A program made the translations under genes and the position numbers. Shown one piece after another: positions 1 through 6,207 of a DNA stretch of 11,941 nucleotides. This DNA comes from Microbacteriaceae bacterium UBA6152 (lineage in GTDB: Bacteria > Actinomycetota > Actinomycetes > Actinomycetales > Microbacteriaceae). Every line of letters starts with the position of its first letter. The stretch's first letter is position 1. A model generated the notes under the pieces. It had not been told where the DNA came from. It was given only the letters and a program-made list of their open reading frames with translations, and ran no database searches. The stretch lies in assembly GCA_002423075.1 (NCBI GenBank), contig DIUS01000010.1, positions 1-11,941 of the forward strand, read 5' to 3'.

Positions 1-960
1 GTGTACGCGATTTCGGTCGTCATCGGATGCGTCTTCGTCGTCGAGAGTCCGGCACGCGTCGTGCTCGTGAGCGAGATGGTCGAGCCGCGGCTACTGCAGA
101 ACGCCATCAGTCTCAACGCCTCGGTGTTCCACTTCGGCGGCTTCATCGGGCCCGCAGTCGCCGGCGTCATCATCGCCGTGGCCGGCTCGGGATGGGCGAT
201 CGGCGTCAACGCACTAGCCGCCGTCGTGGTCGTCATCACGCTCGCCACGTTGCGTAGCGACGAGCTGCGCATCATTCCCGTGCAGCCGCGGCAGAGCGGG
301 CAGATTCGTCAGGCGCTGCGCTACGCCCGCTCGAAGCCGACCATCTTCTGGCCGATGGTCATGCTCTCGTTCGTCGCGGTGTTCGGCATGTCGTTGCCCG
401 TGATCCTCACGGGCTTTGCGAACGAGGTCTACGAGACGGGTTCGACCGGCTACGGCCTCTACACCTCACTCGTGGCGATCGGGGCTCTCACGGGAGCACT
501 ACTGTCGACCCGACTGCGCACGCTACGCCTGCGGACGCTGATCGCCGCGGCCATGATCTACGGAACCCTGCAGGCCCTCGCCGGCTTCGCCCCCTGGTAC
601 GGGCTGTTCCTCGCGCTTCTTGTGGGAGTCGGCATCGCCCGTCTCGTGTACGCGATCATGGCCGACTCGCTCGTTCAGCTGAGCTGCAACCCGGGCATCC
701 GCGGCCGGGTCATGTCGTTCTACGTGATCATCATGGTGGGCGGGCAAGCCATCGGCGGGCCGCTCATGGGCGGCCTGGCCGAGTTGCTCGGGCCGCAGAC
801 TGCGCTCGTTATCTCAGGAGCCGTGCCCGCGCTCGCCGCGGTCGTCATCGCGGTGCTCATCGCGCGCTCGGGATCGCTGAAGTTACAGGTGCGCCTCAAG
901 CGCGGCGAGTCGCTCGTGTCGATCGTCGCGCGGTCTCAGATCAAGCCAACCGAGCTGTAG
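1..960 (+). CDS. MFS transporter, C-terminal part (5' end outside window)
   Basis: Integral membrane exporter of the major facilitator superfamily. The visible 319 residues hold roughly eight hydrophobic segments. Early landmarks are ESPAR (about residues 15-19), LLQNAISLNAS (31-41) and IGPAVAGVI (49-57), followed by a soluble loop with RQSGQIRQALRYARSKP (97-113). Family knowledge: the ESPAR/NAI.LN/GPA.AG series is typical of the MFS_3 group that includes the enterobactin exporter EntS and many actinobacterial drug or siderophore exporters. The family is usually 400-430 residues, so about 100 N-terminal residues lie before the window. The GTG at base 1 is therefore probably an internal valine codon and not the true start. 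The substrate cannot be told from the sequence. It ends 20 bases before the LLM oxidoreductase gene on the same strand. Confidence 0.88.
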   Translation: MYAISVVIGCVFVVESPARVVLVSEMVEPRLLQNAISLNASVFHFGGFIGPAVAGVIIAVAGSGWAIGVNALAAVVVVITLATLRSDELRIIPVQPRQSGQIRQALRYARSKPTIFWPMVMLSFVAVFGMSLPVILTGFANEVYETGSTGYGLYTSLVAIGALTGALLSTRLRTLRLRTLIAAAMIYGTLQALAGFAPWYGLFLALLVGVGIARLVYAIMADSLVQLSCNPGIRGRVMSFYVIIMVGGQAIGGPLMGGLAELLGPQTALVISGAVPALAAVVIAVLIARSGSLKLQVRLKRGESLVSIVARSQIKPTEL

Positions 961-968
961 CGGCCGCC

Positions 969-974
969 TAGGCT
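969..974 (+). promoter_or_regulatory. candidate leaderless -10 element for the LLM oxidoreductase gene
   Basis: TAGGCT fits the actinobacterial TANNNT -10 pattern and ends 6 bases before the ATG at 981. No Shine-Dalgarno is visible in this gap. That spacing suits a leaderless transcript starting at or next to the ATG. No convincing -35 is seen. The same arrangement (TAGCGT, 6 bases, ATG) precedes the minus-strand gene starting at 7817, which supports the reading. Inference only. Confidence 0.4.
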
Positions 975-980
975 CGAGCC

Positions 981-1904
981 ATGCAGTATTGCATCTTCAC
1001 CGAGCCCCAGCAGGGCGCCAGCTACGACACGATCGTCACCCACGCGCAGCGCGCCGAGGCCCTCGGGTTCCACGCCTGGTTCCGCAGCGACCACTACCTC
1101 GTCATGGGCGAGGGCGACGGGCTGCCGGGCCCGACGGACGCGTGGACGACCCTCGCGGCGCTCGCGCGTGAGACGAGCACCATCCGTCTCGGCGCCCTCG
1201 TGAGCTCGGCGACGCACCGGCACCCCGGCATGCTCGCTGTGCAGGTGGCGCAGATCGACCAGATGTCGGGCGGGCGCGTCGAGTTCGGCCTCGGCACCGG
1301 CTGGTACGCGCGCGAGCACGAGGCCTTCGGCATCCCGTTCCCCGATGCGCGGTTCGGGATGCTCGAGGAGCAGCTCGCCATCGTGACGGGCTACTGGGCC
1401 ACCCCCGACGGCGCCACCTTCTCGTTCGAGGGCGACCACTACACGCTCGTCGACGTGCCCGCCCTGCCGAAGATCGTGCAAGAACGCATGCCCGTCATCG
1501 TCGGCGGTGGTGGGCCGCGCAAGACTCCCCAGCTCGCGGCGCGCTACGCGACCGAGTTCAACATCGGGTTCCGCTCCCTCGAGAGCTTCGCCAAAGTGCT
1601 CGCCAACGTGCGCGCGGTGTGCGAAGAAGAGGAGCGCGACCCGGCGACGCTCAGCCTCTCGGCCGCCTGGCCCACCGTCGTCGGCCGCGATGCCGCCGAG
1701 CTCGCGCGGCGCTGCGCAGCCGTCGGCATCGACCCCGCGAGCGACCACAGCGAACGCCTCGTCGGCACCCCCGCCGAGGTCGTCGACCGCATCGGTGCGC
1801 TGCGCGAGCTCGGCGTCGACCGCCTCTACCTGCAGACGGTCGACATGACCGATCTCGAACACCTCGACCTCATTGCGGCCGACGTGCTGTCGCAGCTGAG
1901 CTGA
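981..1904 (+). CDS. LLM-class (luciferase-like) F420-dependent oxidoreductase
   Basis: Cytosolic TIM-barrel flavin/F420 oxidoreductase of the luciferase-like monooxygenase superfamily, 307 residues, the usual length. Visible family landmarks: N-terminal strand MQYCIFTEPQ, the AEALGFHAWFRSDHY block (residues about 25-39), TSTIRLGALVSSATHRHPGMLAVQVAQIDQMSGGRVEFGLGTGW (about 66-109, the core of the fold), and PVIVGGGGPRKTPQLAARYA (about 172-191). The TPAEVVDRIGALRELGVDRLYLQ stretch near the C-terminus matches the closing part of these proteins. Actinobacterial members normally use reduced F420 on unknown small molecules; the substrate here is not predictable. The gene starts 20 bases after the MFS stop and is followed 16 bases later by a serine hydrolase. 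A leaderless promoter is plausible, so it may head the LLM-hydrolase-esterase transcript. Confidence 0.9.
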   Translation: MQYCIFTEPQQGASYDTIVTHAQRAEALGFHAWFRSDHYLVMGEGDGLPGPTDAWTTLAALARETSTIRLGALVSSATHRHPGMLAVQVAQIDQMSGGRVEFGLGTGWYAREHEAFGIPFPDARFGMLEEQLAIVTGYWATPDGATFSFEGDHYTLVDVPALPKIVQERMPVIVGGGGPRKTPQLAARYATEFNIGFRSLESFAKVLANVRAVCEEEERDPATLSLSAAWPTVVGRDAAELARRCAAVGIDPASDHSERLVGTPAEVVDRIGALRELGVDRLYLQTVDMTDLEHLDLIAADVLSQLS

Positions 1905-1920
1905 CCTGAGCGGAGCATCC

Positions 1921-2922
1921 GTGACTGACTTCACCCCTGCCCTCGAGTGGACGCGACGCCACGTCGACGCCGGCCGCCTACCCGTCGCCGTGCTCGGCAT
2001 CGCCGACGCGAGCGGCGTGCTGCACCTCGAGGCCTTCGGCTCGGATGGCGACCGCACGGCGCACGTCGACGACCGCTTCGCCCTCTACTCGGTGACCAAG
2101 CCACTCGTCGCCCTCACGGCGATGCGCGCGGTCGAGCGCGGACTTCTCACCGCCGAGACGCCGCTGCGGGATGCCCTCCCTGAGTTCGCGCACCCGCAGG
2201 TCACGCTCGCGCACCTATTGAGCCACACGTCAGGCATCGCCGACCTGGTTCTTGAGACTGCCGGCCCCATCGCCTCGCACGGCAACGCCACGACGTTGCG
2301 TGAGGCGATCGAGCGCGCGCCGCTCGAGTTCGTGACGGGCACCGCCCGGCGGTACAACAACCTGGCGTGGCAGGGCGTCGCGGCGCTCATCGAGCACGCC
2401 ACGGGCCGGGCCTTCGACGCCGAGTTCGCCGACCTCGCGGCGGCCGTCGGCGCCGAGGGCCTGTCGTTCGACACCGACGGCGTGCACACCGTTCACGGCG
2501 GCGAGCGCTACGGCCACACCCCCGCCAACCTGCTGCCGCTTCGTCACCCCGCCGCTGGCGCCGCCGCCCGTGCGAGCGACCTGCTCGCTCTCGGCACCTC
2601 TCTGCTCGCAGGTGACAGCGCGGCCGTTGCCCCGGCAACGCTTGAGGCGATGCTGCGGCCCCGCACGAGCGGGCTCTACGTCATCGACGCCGACCCGCTC
2701 AAGGCTCTCGAAGACTTCGGCCTGGGCTTCAACCTTCCCCGCCGCCCGAGCCTGCTCGACGACAGCGTCCTCGGCCACGAAGGCTGGTGCCGATCGCAGT
2801 TCTGGGTGTCGCGCGCCTCGGGCCGGTGTGTCGTGCTGCTCACCAACCGACTCGATGCGAGCGAGCCCGACGTGGGCGTGCAGTTCGACGAGCTGCTCAA
2901 CGCCGTCTTCTCGGCCTCATGA
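1921..2922 (+). CDS. serine hydrolase of the beta-lactamase / penicillin-binding-protein-like family (class C fold)
   Basis: 333-residue serine hydrolase of the Beta-lactamase (PF00144-type) family, which includes esterases, D-aminopeptidases and class C beta-lactamases. The catalytic SxxK motif is S57-V-T-K60. The family block HLLSHTSGI is at 98-106. The second motif YxN is Y145-N-N147, and the third is H286-E-G288. No signal peptide is evident: the N-terminus MTDFTPALEWTRRHVDAG is polar, so the protein is probably cytosolic and more likely an esterase or amidase than a true beta-lactamase. The GTG start is supported by GGAG at 1912-1915, five bases upstream. The gene begins 16 bases after the LLM gene, and its stop TGA overlaps the ATG of the following alpha/beta hydrolase. 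This indicates one operon and coupled translation. Confidence 0.88.
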   Translation: MTDFTPALEWTRRHVDAGRLPVAVLGIADASGVLHLEAFGSDGDRTAHVDDRFALYSVTKPLVALTAMRAVERGLLTAETPLRDALPEFAHPQVTLAHLLSHTSGIADLVLETAGPIASHGNATTLREAIERAPLEFVTGTARRYNNLAWQGVAALIEHATGRAFDAEFADLAAAVGAEGLSFDTDGVHTVHGGERYGHTPANLLPLRHPAAGAAARASDLLALGTSLLAGDSAAVAPATLEAMLRPRTSGLYVIDADPLKALEDFGLGFNLPRRPSLLDDSVLGHEGWCRSQFWVSRASGRCVVLLTNRLDASEPDVGVQFDELLNAVFSAS

Positions 2923-3569
2923 GCGCGCGCCCGCACATCGTCGTGCTGCCTGGCGGCGGCTACGCCTTTCGTGCCGCGCACGAGGGCGAGCCCGTCGCAG
3001 AGTGGCTGCGGTCGCTCGGTCTCGACGCGAGCGTGCACGCGTACCCGGTGAAGACTCGGCACCCCGGCCCGATCGACTCGGTGCGGATGCGCGTCGCCGA
3101 ACTGCGCGCCAGCGGGGCCGAGCGGGTCGGCATTCTGGGGTTCTCAGCCGGAGGTCACCTCGCCGGGCAGGCGGCGGCACTCGGTCTCGTCGACGCGGCG
3201 GTGCTGTGCTACCCCGTCGTCTCGATGCTCACCCCCACCCACGGCGGCTCGCGTCGCGAACTGCTCGGTCGTTGGGCGACGCCGTGGTCGCGCACCGCGG
3301 TCTCGGTCGAGCGGCTCGTCACGCCGAGCACGCCCCCGACCTTCGTCTGGCACACCGCCGAAGACGAGACGGTACCGCTCGAGCATCCGTACCTTCTCGG
3401 TCGCGCGCTTGCCCGCCACGGTGTTCCCCACGCGCTGCACGTCTACCCGCACGGTCGCCACGGACTCGGCATGGTGACGGGTATCGAGGGCGGCGAGCAC
3501 GCTGGCATCGCGGCGAACTGGACGCGCGATTGCGCCGAGTGGCTGCGCGAACTCGGCTGGGTCGACTGA
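2919..3569 (+). CDS. alpha/beta hydrolase (carbohydrate-esterase-like), 3' end lies inside a duplicated 64-bp repeat
   Basis: 216-residue alpha/beta hydrolase of the acetyl-xylan-esterase-like group. Visible parts: the oxyanion-hole strand VVLPGGGYAFR (residues 8-18), the nucleophile elbow G74-F-S76-A-G-G79, the acid residue D149 in TAEDETVP, and the catalytic histidine H181 in GRHGLG. The triad is therefore complete. The start is set by the ATGA overlap with the preceding serine hydrolase; an in-frame ATG further upstream at 2787 would overlap that gene by 136 bases and is rejected. The last 20 codons plus stop (3506-3569) are repeated at 5250-5313 after the RT gene with three base differences. 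The C-terminus read here, NWTRDCAEWLRELGWVD, may therefore have come with the inserted element, while the downstream copy (NWARDCAEWLRELGWID) would be the displaced older end. The gene itself is intact. Confidence 0.88.
   Translation: MSARPHIVVLPGGGYAFRAAHEGEPVAEWLRSLGLDASVHAYPVKTRHPGPIDSVRMRVAELRASGAERVGILGFSAGGHLAGQAAALGLVDAAVLCYPVVSMLTPTHGGSRRELLGRWATPWSRTAVSVERLVTPSTPPTFVWHTAEDETVPLEHPYLLGRALARHGVPHALHVYPHGRHGLGMVTGIEGGEHAGIAANWTRDCAEWLRELGWVD
3506..3569 (+). repeat. left copy of 64-bp direct repeat (3' end of the esterase gene)
   Basis: Matches 5250-5313 at 61 of 64 positions in direct orientation, starting at CATCGCGGCGAACTGG and ending exactly at the TGA stop. The three differences are 3522 A versus 5266 G, 3551 A versus 5295 G, and 3561 G versus 5305 A, all transitions. 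Bases before 3506 and after 3569 do not match the flanks of the other copy, so the edges are sharp. This copy is the functional end of the esterase reading frame. Confidence 0.95.
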
Positions 3570-3571
3570 AG

Positions 3572-3625
3572 CAACTCTTGCTGCAGCACTCAGGGCAAGA
3601 ATTGCAGTGTGATGCAGCAAGATTG
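3572..3625 (+). ncRNA. candidate structured RNA leader (extended hairpin) upstream of the RT
   Basis: Arms found by hand pairing: CAA (3572-3574) with TTG (3623-3625); a one-base C bulge at 3575; TCTTGCTGCA (3576-3585) with TGCAGCAAGA (3613-3622), a perfect 10-bp stem; a small internal loop (3586 against 3610-3612); CACT (3587-3590) with AGTG (3606-3609); and a terminal GCAA/TTGC stem (3595-3598 with 3602-3605) closing on GAA. The total is about 21 pairs in 54 bases, filling most of the 88-base gap before the RT start. Known background: several defence RTs (retrons, DRT2, DRT9) need a structured non-coding RNA encoded beside the RT, usually upstream. Whether this one is such a template RNA, a translational control hairpin, or a terminator of the esterase operon is unresolved. 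There is no U-run after it, which argues against a simple intrinsic terminator. Confidence 0.4.
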
Positions 3626-3645
3626 GCTGCGAGGACGAACTCGCA

Positions 3646-3650
3646 AGGAG
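3646..3650 (+). promoter_or_regulatory. ribosome binding site of the RT gene
   Basis: AGGAG lies seven bases before the ATG at 3658 and 21 bases after the 3' foot of the leader hairpin. It fixes the start of the RT and shows that the gene is set up for its own translation, not coupled to the esterase. Confidence 0.75.
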
Positions 3651-3657
3651 CAACGCA

Positions 3658-5205
3658 ATGACTGCACTTGGCTTAGACCTAGTTGAAGCCGCGAAGGTTG
3701 CAAAGAGCGAGACCTACGGAGAGTGGTACCGCGATCCGTGGGGCTGGCCCGAGCTCTCAGCAGAGTTTGTATCGTCACTAGAAGTGGGCCAACTAGGTGA
3801 AGTGCGCAGTGGCCCCACGCCCTTGAGGCTTTCGCCCGCTTTTCACCCGTTCGCCTTTCCCAAGTCCTTTTTCGGGGTGCGACCCGCTGTCGTCTTCGAT
3901 GCGCCGTCTCGCCTGTTGTACACAGCATCGTCCCTGCGGCTGTCGAGGGACCTCCATCGCGAACTACCGCCGTGGGTCTTCGGGTGGAGGTTTCGAGATG
4001 GCGCCTTGGCGAGCAATGAGTGGGCCGAATACGCCACTAGTCAGGAAGACATCGGCAGGTCCGCTTTCGCCGCGCAAACCGATCTCAACTCTTTCTTCGC
4101 AACGGTCGACAACACGCGGCTAGCCGAAAGGCTGGTCGAGTTGGCCTCTCGAAGCGCATCTACCGAGATCGTTCGTCAGGTCCTTGAGGCTCACGACCAA
4201 CTTGCTGGCAGGTCAGGTCTCCCGCAGAGAAGCCTCGCTTCCTCGCTCCTTGCGCACATCGCTGTGGAGGGCATCGACGACTTGCTTGATACACGCCTCC
4301 GAGATGGCGCACTACAAAGCGTTCGACGGTGGATGGACGACATCAGCTTCGAAGGCACAGAGTCCGCGCTTTACTCAACGCTTCTGGAGCTTCAAGAACG
4401 TGGTCGTCAAGTTGGTCTTGAGATCAACGCCTCAAAGACGATTGTCTCTACAGGGCAGGAGGTAAGCGACCGTCTGGGTCGAGAGCGGCAAAGACTGATT
4501 CGTGTCCCAAGGCTCGAGCAAACAATCCGGGACGACTACGCCGATCTATTCGACACTTTCATCGATGGAAGCGACCTTGCCGAGGCCGAGTCCAGAGTCT
4601 TGGCGGATCCCAAGAACGCGACTCGCACGGAAGCTGGTCTTGTTCTCCGAAGTTTGCGCCACTACGGCGCATTCAACCGCGTCAGTGCCTGGCTGAACGC
4701 TGCCCGCTACCTGCCACACGCGGCCGATCATCTCAGTCGCTTCGCAGTCCAGGCCAGTCAAGAGTCAATACTTGAACCAGATACCGCTCTTTGGTTTGAA
4801 GGGCTTCAGGCCGACGGCTGGCCGCACCTACCTTGGGTTCGAGCGCAACACAGCCTGGCGGTTTCGTCCGAATCCGCGACGAACAACGTCACCCGCACCT
4901 GGAAGGAATGGCTTGAGAACTCCGATTCACTTCAGCAGGTGGCCACGGCAACGCAAAGACTGACTCGCGCGCCGAGCGCGGACATTCGTTCCGCAATCAC
5001 CGGCAGAATCGACCGAACGACGGATCCTCTTGTAGTTCGTGCGCTTGCACTCGGCCTAGTCGACGCAGGTGGCGATCGACGCATAGTACGGTCGGCACTT
5101 GAAAGACACCCAAGCAACCGGCTCACCCTGCTATTCCTTGATGGGTCCGGGTGGACTCTTCCGTCAGTGAGCGACGATTTCGACCCAAGTGTTCATGGCG
5201 AATAG
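3658..5205 (+). CDS. reverse transcriptase (RNA-directed DNA polymerase), Abi/UG-like, with alpha-helical C-terminal half
   Basis: 515-residue protein with RT palm motifs in order. A fingers region around RPAVVFDAPSRLLYTA (75-90) leads into LPPWVFGWRF. Motif A is TDLNSFF with D142. Motif B is SGLPQRSLASSLLAHI (186-201). Motif C is RRWMDDISF with the catalytic pair D227-D228. Motif D is GLEINASKT (253-261). All three catalytic aspartates are present. Unusual: arginine follows LPQ where glycine is normal, and tryptophan replaces tyrosine before MDD. From about residue 275 to the end there is no maturase/thumb domain X, HNH or DGR signature. The sequence there looks like helical repeats (for example LVVRALALGLVDAGGDRRIVRSALERHPSN). 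This resembles the helical-repeat tail known in Abi/unknown-group defence RTs, hence the inferred role in phage defence. G+C is lower and codon use more A/T-ending than the neighbours, indicating transfer. Subgroup not assignable by eye. Confidence 0.87.
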   Translation: MTALGLDLVEAAKVAKSETYGEWYRDPWGWPELSAEFVSSLEVGQLGEVRSGPTPLRLSPAFHPFAFPKSFFGVRPAVVFDAPSRLLYTASSLRLSRDLHRELPPWVFGWRFRDGALASNEWAEYATSQEDIGRSAFAAQTDLNSFFATVDNTRLAERLVELASRSASTEIVRQVLEAHDQLAGRSGLPQRSLASSLLAHIAVEGIDDLLDTRLRDGALQSVRRWMDDISFEGTESALYSTLLELQERGRQVGLEINASKTIVSTGQEVSDRLGRERQRLIRVPRLEQTIRDDYADLFDTFIDGSDLAEAESRVLADPKNATRTEAGLVLRSLRHYGAFNRVSAWLNAARYLPHAADHLSRFAVQASQESILEPDTALWFEGLQADGWPHLPWVRAQHSLAVSSESATNNVTRTWKEWLENSDSLQQVATATQRLTRAPSADIRSAITGRIDRTTDPLVVRALALGLVDAGGDRRIVRSALERHPSNRLTLLFLDGSGWTLPSVSDDFDPSVHGE

Positions 5206-5249
5206 TCCTCGCTCAAGGCGGAACCATCAATTGCGGTGTTCGAGAGTTT
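5206..5249. other. short non-coding tail of the RT insert
   Basis: 44 bases between the RT stop and the right repeat. No gene fits and no strong terminator is visible. AATTGCGGTGT at 5229-5239 matches 10 of 11 bases of AATTGCAGTGT at 3600-3610 in the leader hairpin, which may be chance. A weak GAAC...GTTC-type pairing around it is too poor to call. Confidence 0.4.
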
Positions 5250-5313
5250 CATCGCGGCGAACTGGGCGCGCGATTGCGCCGAGTGGCTGCGCGAGCTCGG
5301 CTGGATCGACTGA
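5250..5313 (+). repeat. right copy of 64-bp direct repeat (orphan esterase 3' end)
   Basis: Direct repeat of 3506-3569 (61/64). Read in the esterase frame it still encodes AANWARDCAEWLRELGWID and a TGA, with no frameshift, so it looks like a displaced gene end and not drifted junk. The TGA lies 13 bases before the stop codon of the convergent LLM gene. If this copy is the original chromosomal end, the esterase and the LLM gene were direct convergent neighbours before the insertion. Confidence 0.93.
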
Positions 5314-5325
5314 GCTCAGGCTGCG

Positions 5326-6153
5326 CTACGGTCCGAGCTCGGCGCGCACGGCTGGCGCGACCTCAGAGCCGAAGCGCTCGATGGCGCGCGGGTCGTCGCC
5401 CGCGAGCACGAAGGTCGACACCCCATAGGTGCGGGCGAGGTGCACGAGGCGCTCGAGGTGAGCATCCGCCCCACCGATGTTCAGCACGCGGCAGATCGCG
5501 GCCGGATCGCGGCCTGCCGACCGCGCCGCCTCGTCGATGATCGCGCCGCTCGTCGCGAGCTCGGTCTCGTCGGCGAGCATGGCGAGCGACGCCCACCAGC
5601 CGTCGGCCCGTCGACCGATGAGACGCAGCATGCGAGGCTTGAGCGCACCTACCCAGATCGGAATTTCGTGAGCGGGCGCCGGGCCGCGCTTCGCGCCGAT
5701 GATCGGGTAGTGCGGCCCGTCGAGAAAGACGCCGCCGGGCTCGGTGCTCCACAGCGCGCGCATGACCGTGATGGCCTCGCTCAGGGCGTCGACGCCCTCG
5801 CCCGGGGTGCGGCGAGGGCCGCCCATCGCCGCGATGCCGTCCCAGAAGAATCCGGCTCCGAGGCCCATCGTCACGCGCCCGCCGGTCAGCAGGTCGAGGC
5901 TCGCGGCGCTGCGCGCGAGCATCGCGGGGTGGCGAAGCGGCAGGTTGAGCACGTTGCCGGAGAGGCGCACGCGTTCGGTGTGGCCGCCGATGACGCTGAG
6001 CAGGGTCCACGCGTCGAGAAAGGCGGGCTGGTATGGATGGTCCTGCACGGTCACGAGGTCGATGCCGGCCCGCTCAGCCGTGAGTGCCAGGTCGACGACC
6101 CGCGCCGGATCGGCGGCAGTCGGAGTGAGGAAGACGCCGAACTGCAGGGTCAT
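5326..6153 (-). CDS. LLM-class F420-dependent oxidoreductase (second, unrelated copy)
   Basis: 275-residue luciferase-like flavin/F420 oxidoreductase. Landmarks from the chosen start: MTLQFGVFLTP, AERAGIDLVTVQDHPYQPAFLDAWTLLSVIGGHTERVRLSGNVLNLPLRHPAMLARSAASLDLLTGGRVTMGLGAG in the first 110 residues, then EIPIWVGALKPRMLRLIGRRADGW in the middle. An in-frame ATG exists 24 bases further upstream (6177), but AAGGAG stands seven bases before the ATG at 6153, so that start is preferred and the family N-terminus begins there. It differs widely from the LLM gene at 981 and is not a recent duplicate. It lies 54 bases downstream of the Nudix stop on the same strand, so it is probably the last gene of a three-gene minus-strand operon. 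Substrate unknown. Confidence 0.9.
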   Translation of the reverse strand: MTLQFGVFLTPTAADPARVVDLALTAERAGIDLVTVQDHPYQPAFLDAWTLLSVIGGHTERVRLSGNVLNLPLRHPAMLARSAASLDLLTGGRVTMGLGAGFFWDGIAAMGGPRRTPGEGVDALSEAITVMRALWSTEPGGVFLDGPHYPIIGAKRGPAPAHEIPIWVGALKPRMLRLIGRRADGWWASLAMLADETELATSGAIIDEAARSAGRDPAAICRVLNIGGADAHLERLVHLARTYGVSTFVLAGDDPRAIERFGSEVAPAVRAELGP

Positions 6154-6207
6154 GGGATTCTCCTTCGCGACGATCATGCTCGAGTCAGGCCGCGCCGACC
6201 ATGTCGG

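Larger units (their letters stand above)
3506..5313 (+). mobile_element. putative small insertion carrying a reverse transcriptase, bounded by 64-bp direct repeats
   Basis: The interval between the two direct repeats holds one RT gene, and the repeat-to-repeat unit is 1744 bp. The left repeat completes the esterase gene. The right repeat is an orphan 3' end that runs straight into the gap before the convergent LLM gene. Base composition shifts inside: hand counts give 32/60 G+C for 3661-3720 and 28/60 for 4741-4800, against 49/60 for 2401-2460 in the flank. This is the pattern left by elements that integrate into a gene's 3' end and carry a replacement end, as integrase-driven islands do in tRNA or protein genes. 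No tyrosine or serine recombinase, transposase or terminal inverted repeat is present, so the recombination agent is unknown. Alternatives: a trans-acting integrase, RT-mediated copying, or past homologous recombination with a related strain. Insertion is well supported; mechanism is not. Confidence 0.6.

Noticed and set aside
936..2057. 373-residue minus-strand reading frame opposite the first LLM gene
   Set aside because: Antisense shadow typical of high-GC coding DNA; no ribosome binding site or family motif.
2570..3661. 363-residue plus-strand reading frame across the hydrolase and esterase genes
   Set aside because: Arginine-rich, low-complexity translation in an alternative frame of two well-supported genes; a GC-skew shadow.
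3658..5205. Retron RT
   Set aside because: No NAxxH or VTG hallmark is visible (STG at 264-266 is not in a convincing context), and no msr-msd pair of inverted repeats of the right layout is seen.
3570..5249. Group II intron encoding a maturase
   Set aside because: No domain X or endonuclease domain in the protein, no recognisable domain V-type hairpin after it, and group II introns do not duplicate 64 bp of target.
3506..5313. Diversity-generating retroelement: variable repeat at a gene's 3' end, RT, template repeat
   Set aside because: The geometry fits, but with the downstream copy as template only one of the three differences is at a template A; the other two are G-to-A. Nearly all template adenines are unchanged, the target is an esterase and not a C-type-lectin or Ig fold, and the RT lacks the DGR signature.
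3506..5313. Insertion sequence or CRISPR-like repeat array
   Set aside because: Only two repeat copies 1.7 kb apart, no transposase, no terminal inverted repeats, no spacers.
6154..6177. Upstream ATG start of the second LLM gene
   Set aside because: The AAGGAG ribosome binding site lies inside this extension, seven bases before the ATG at 6153, and the family N-terminus starts there.
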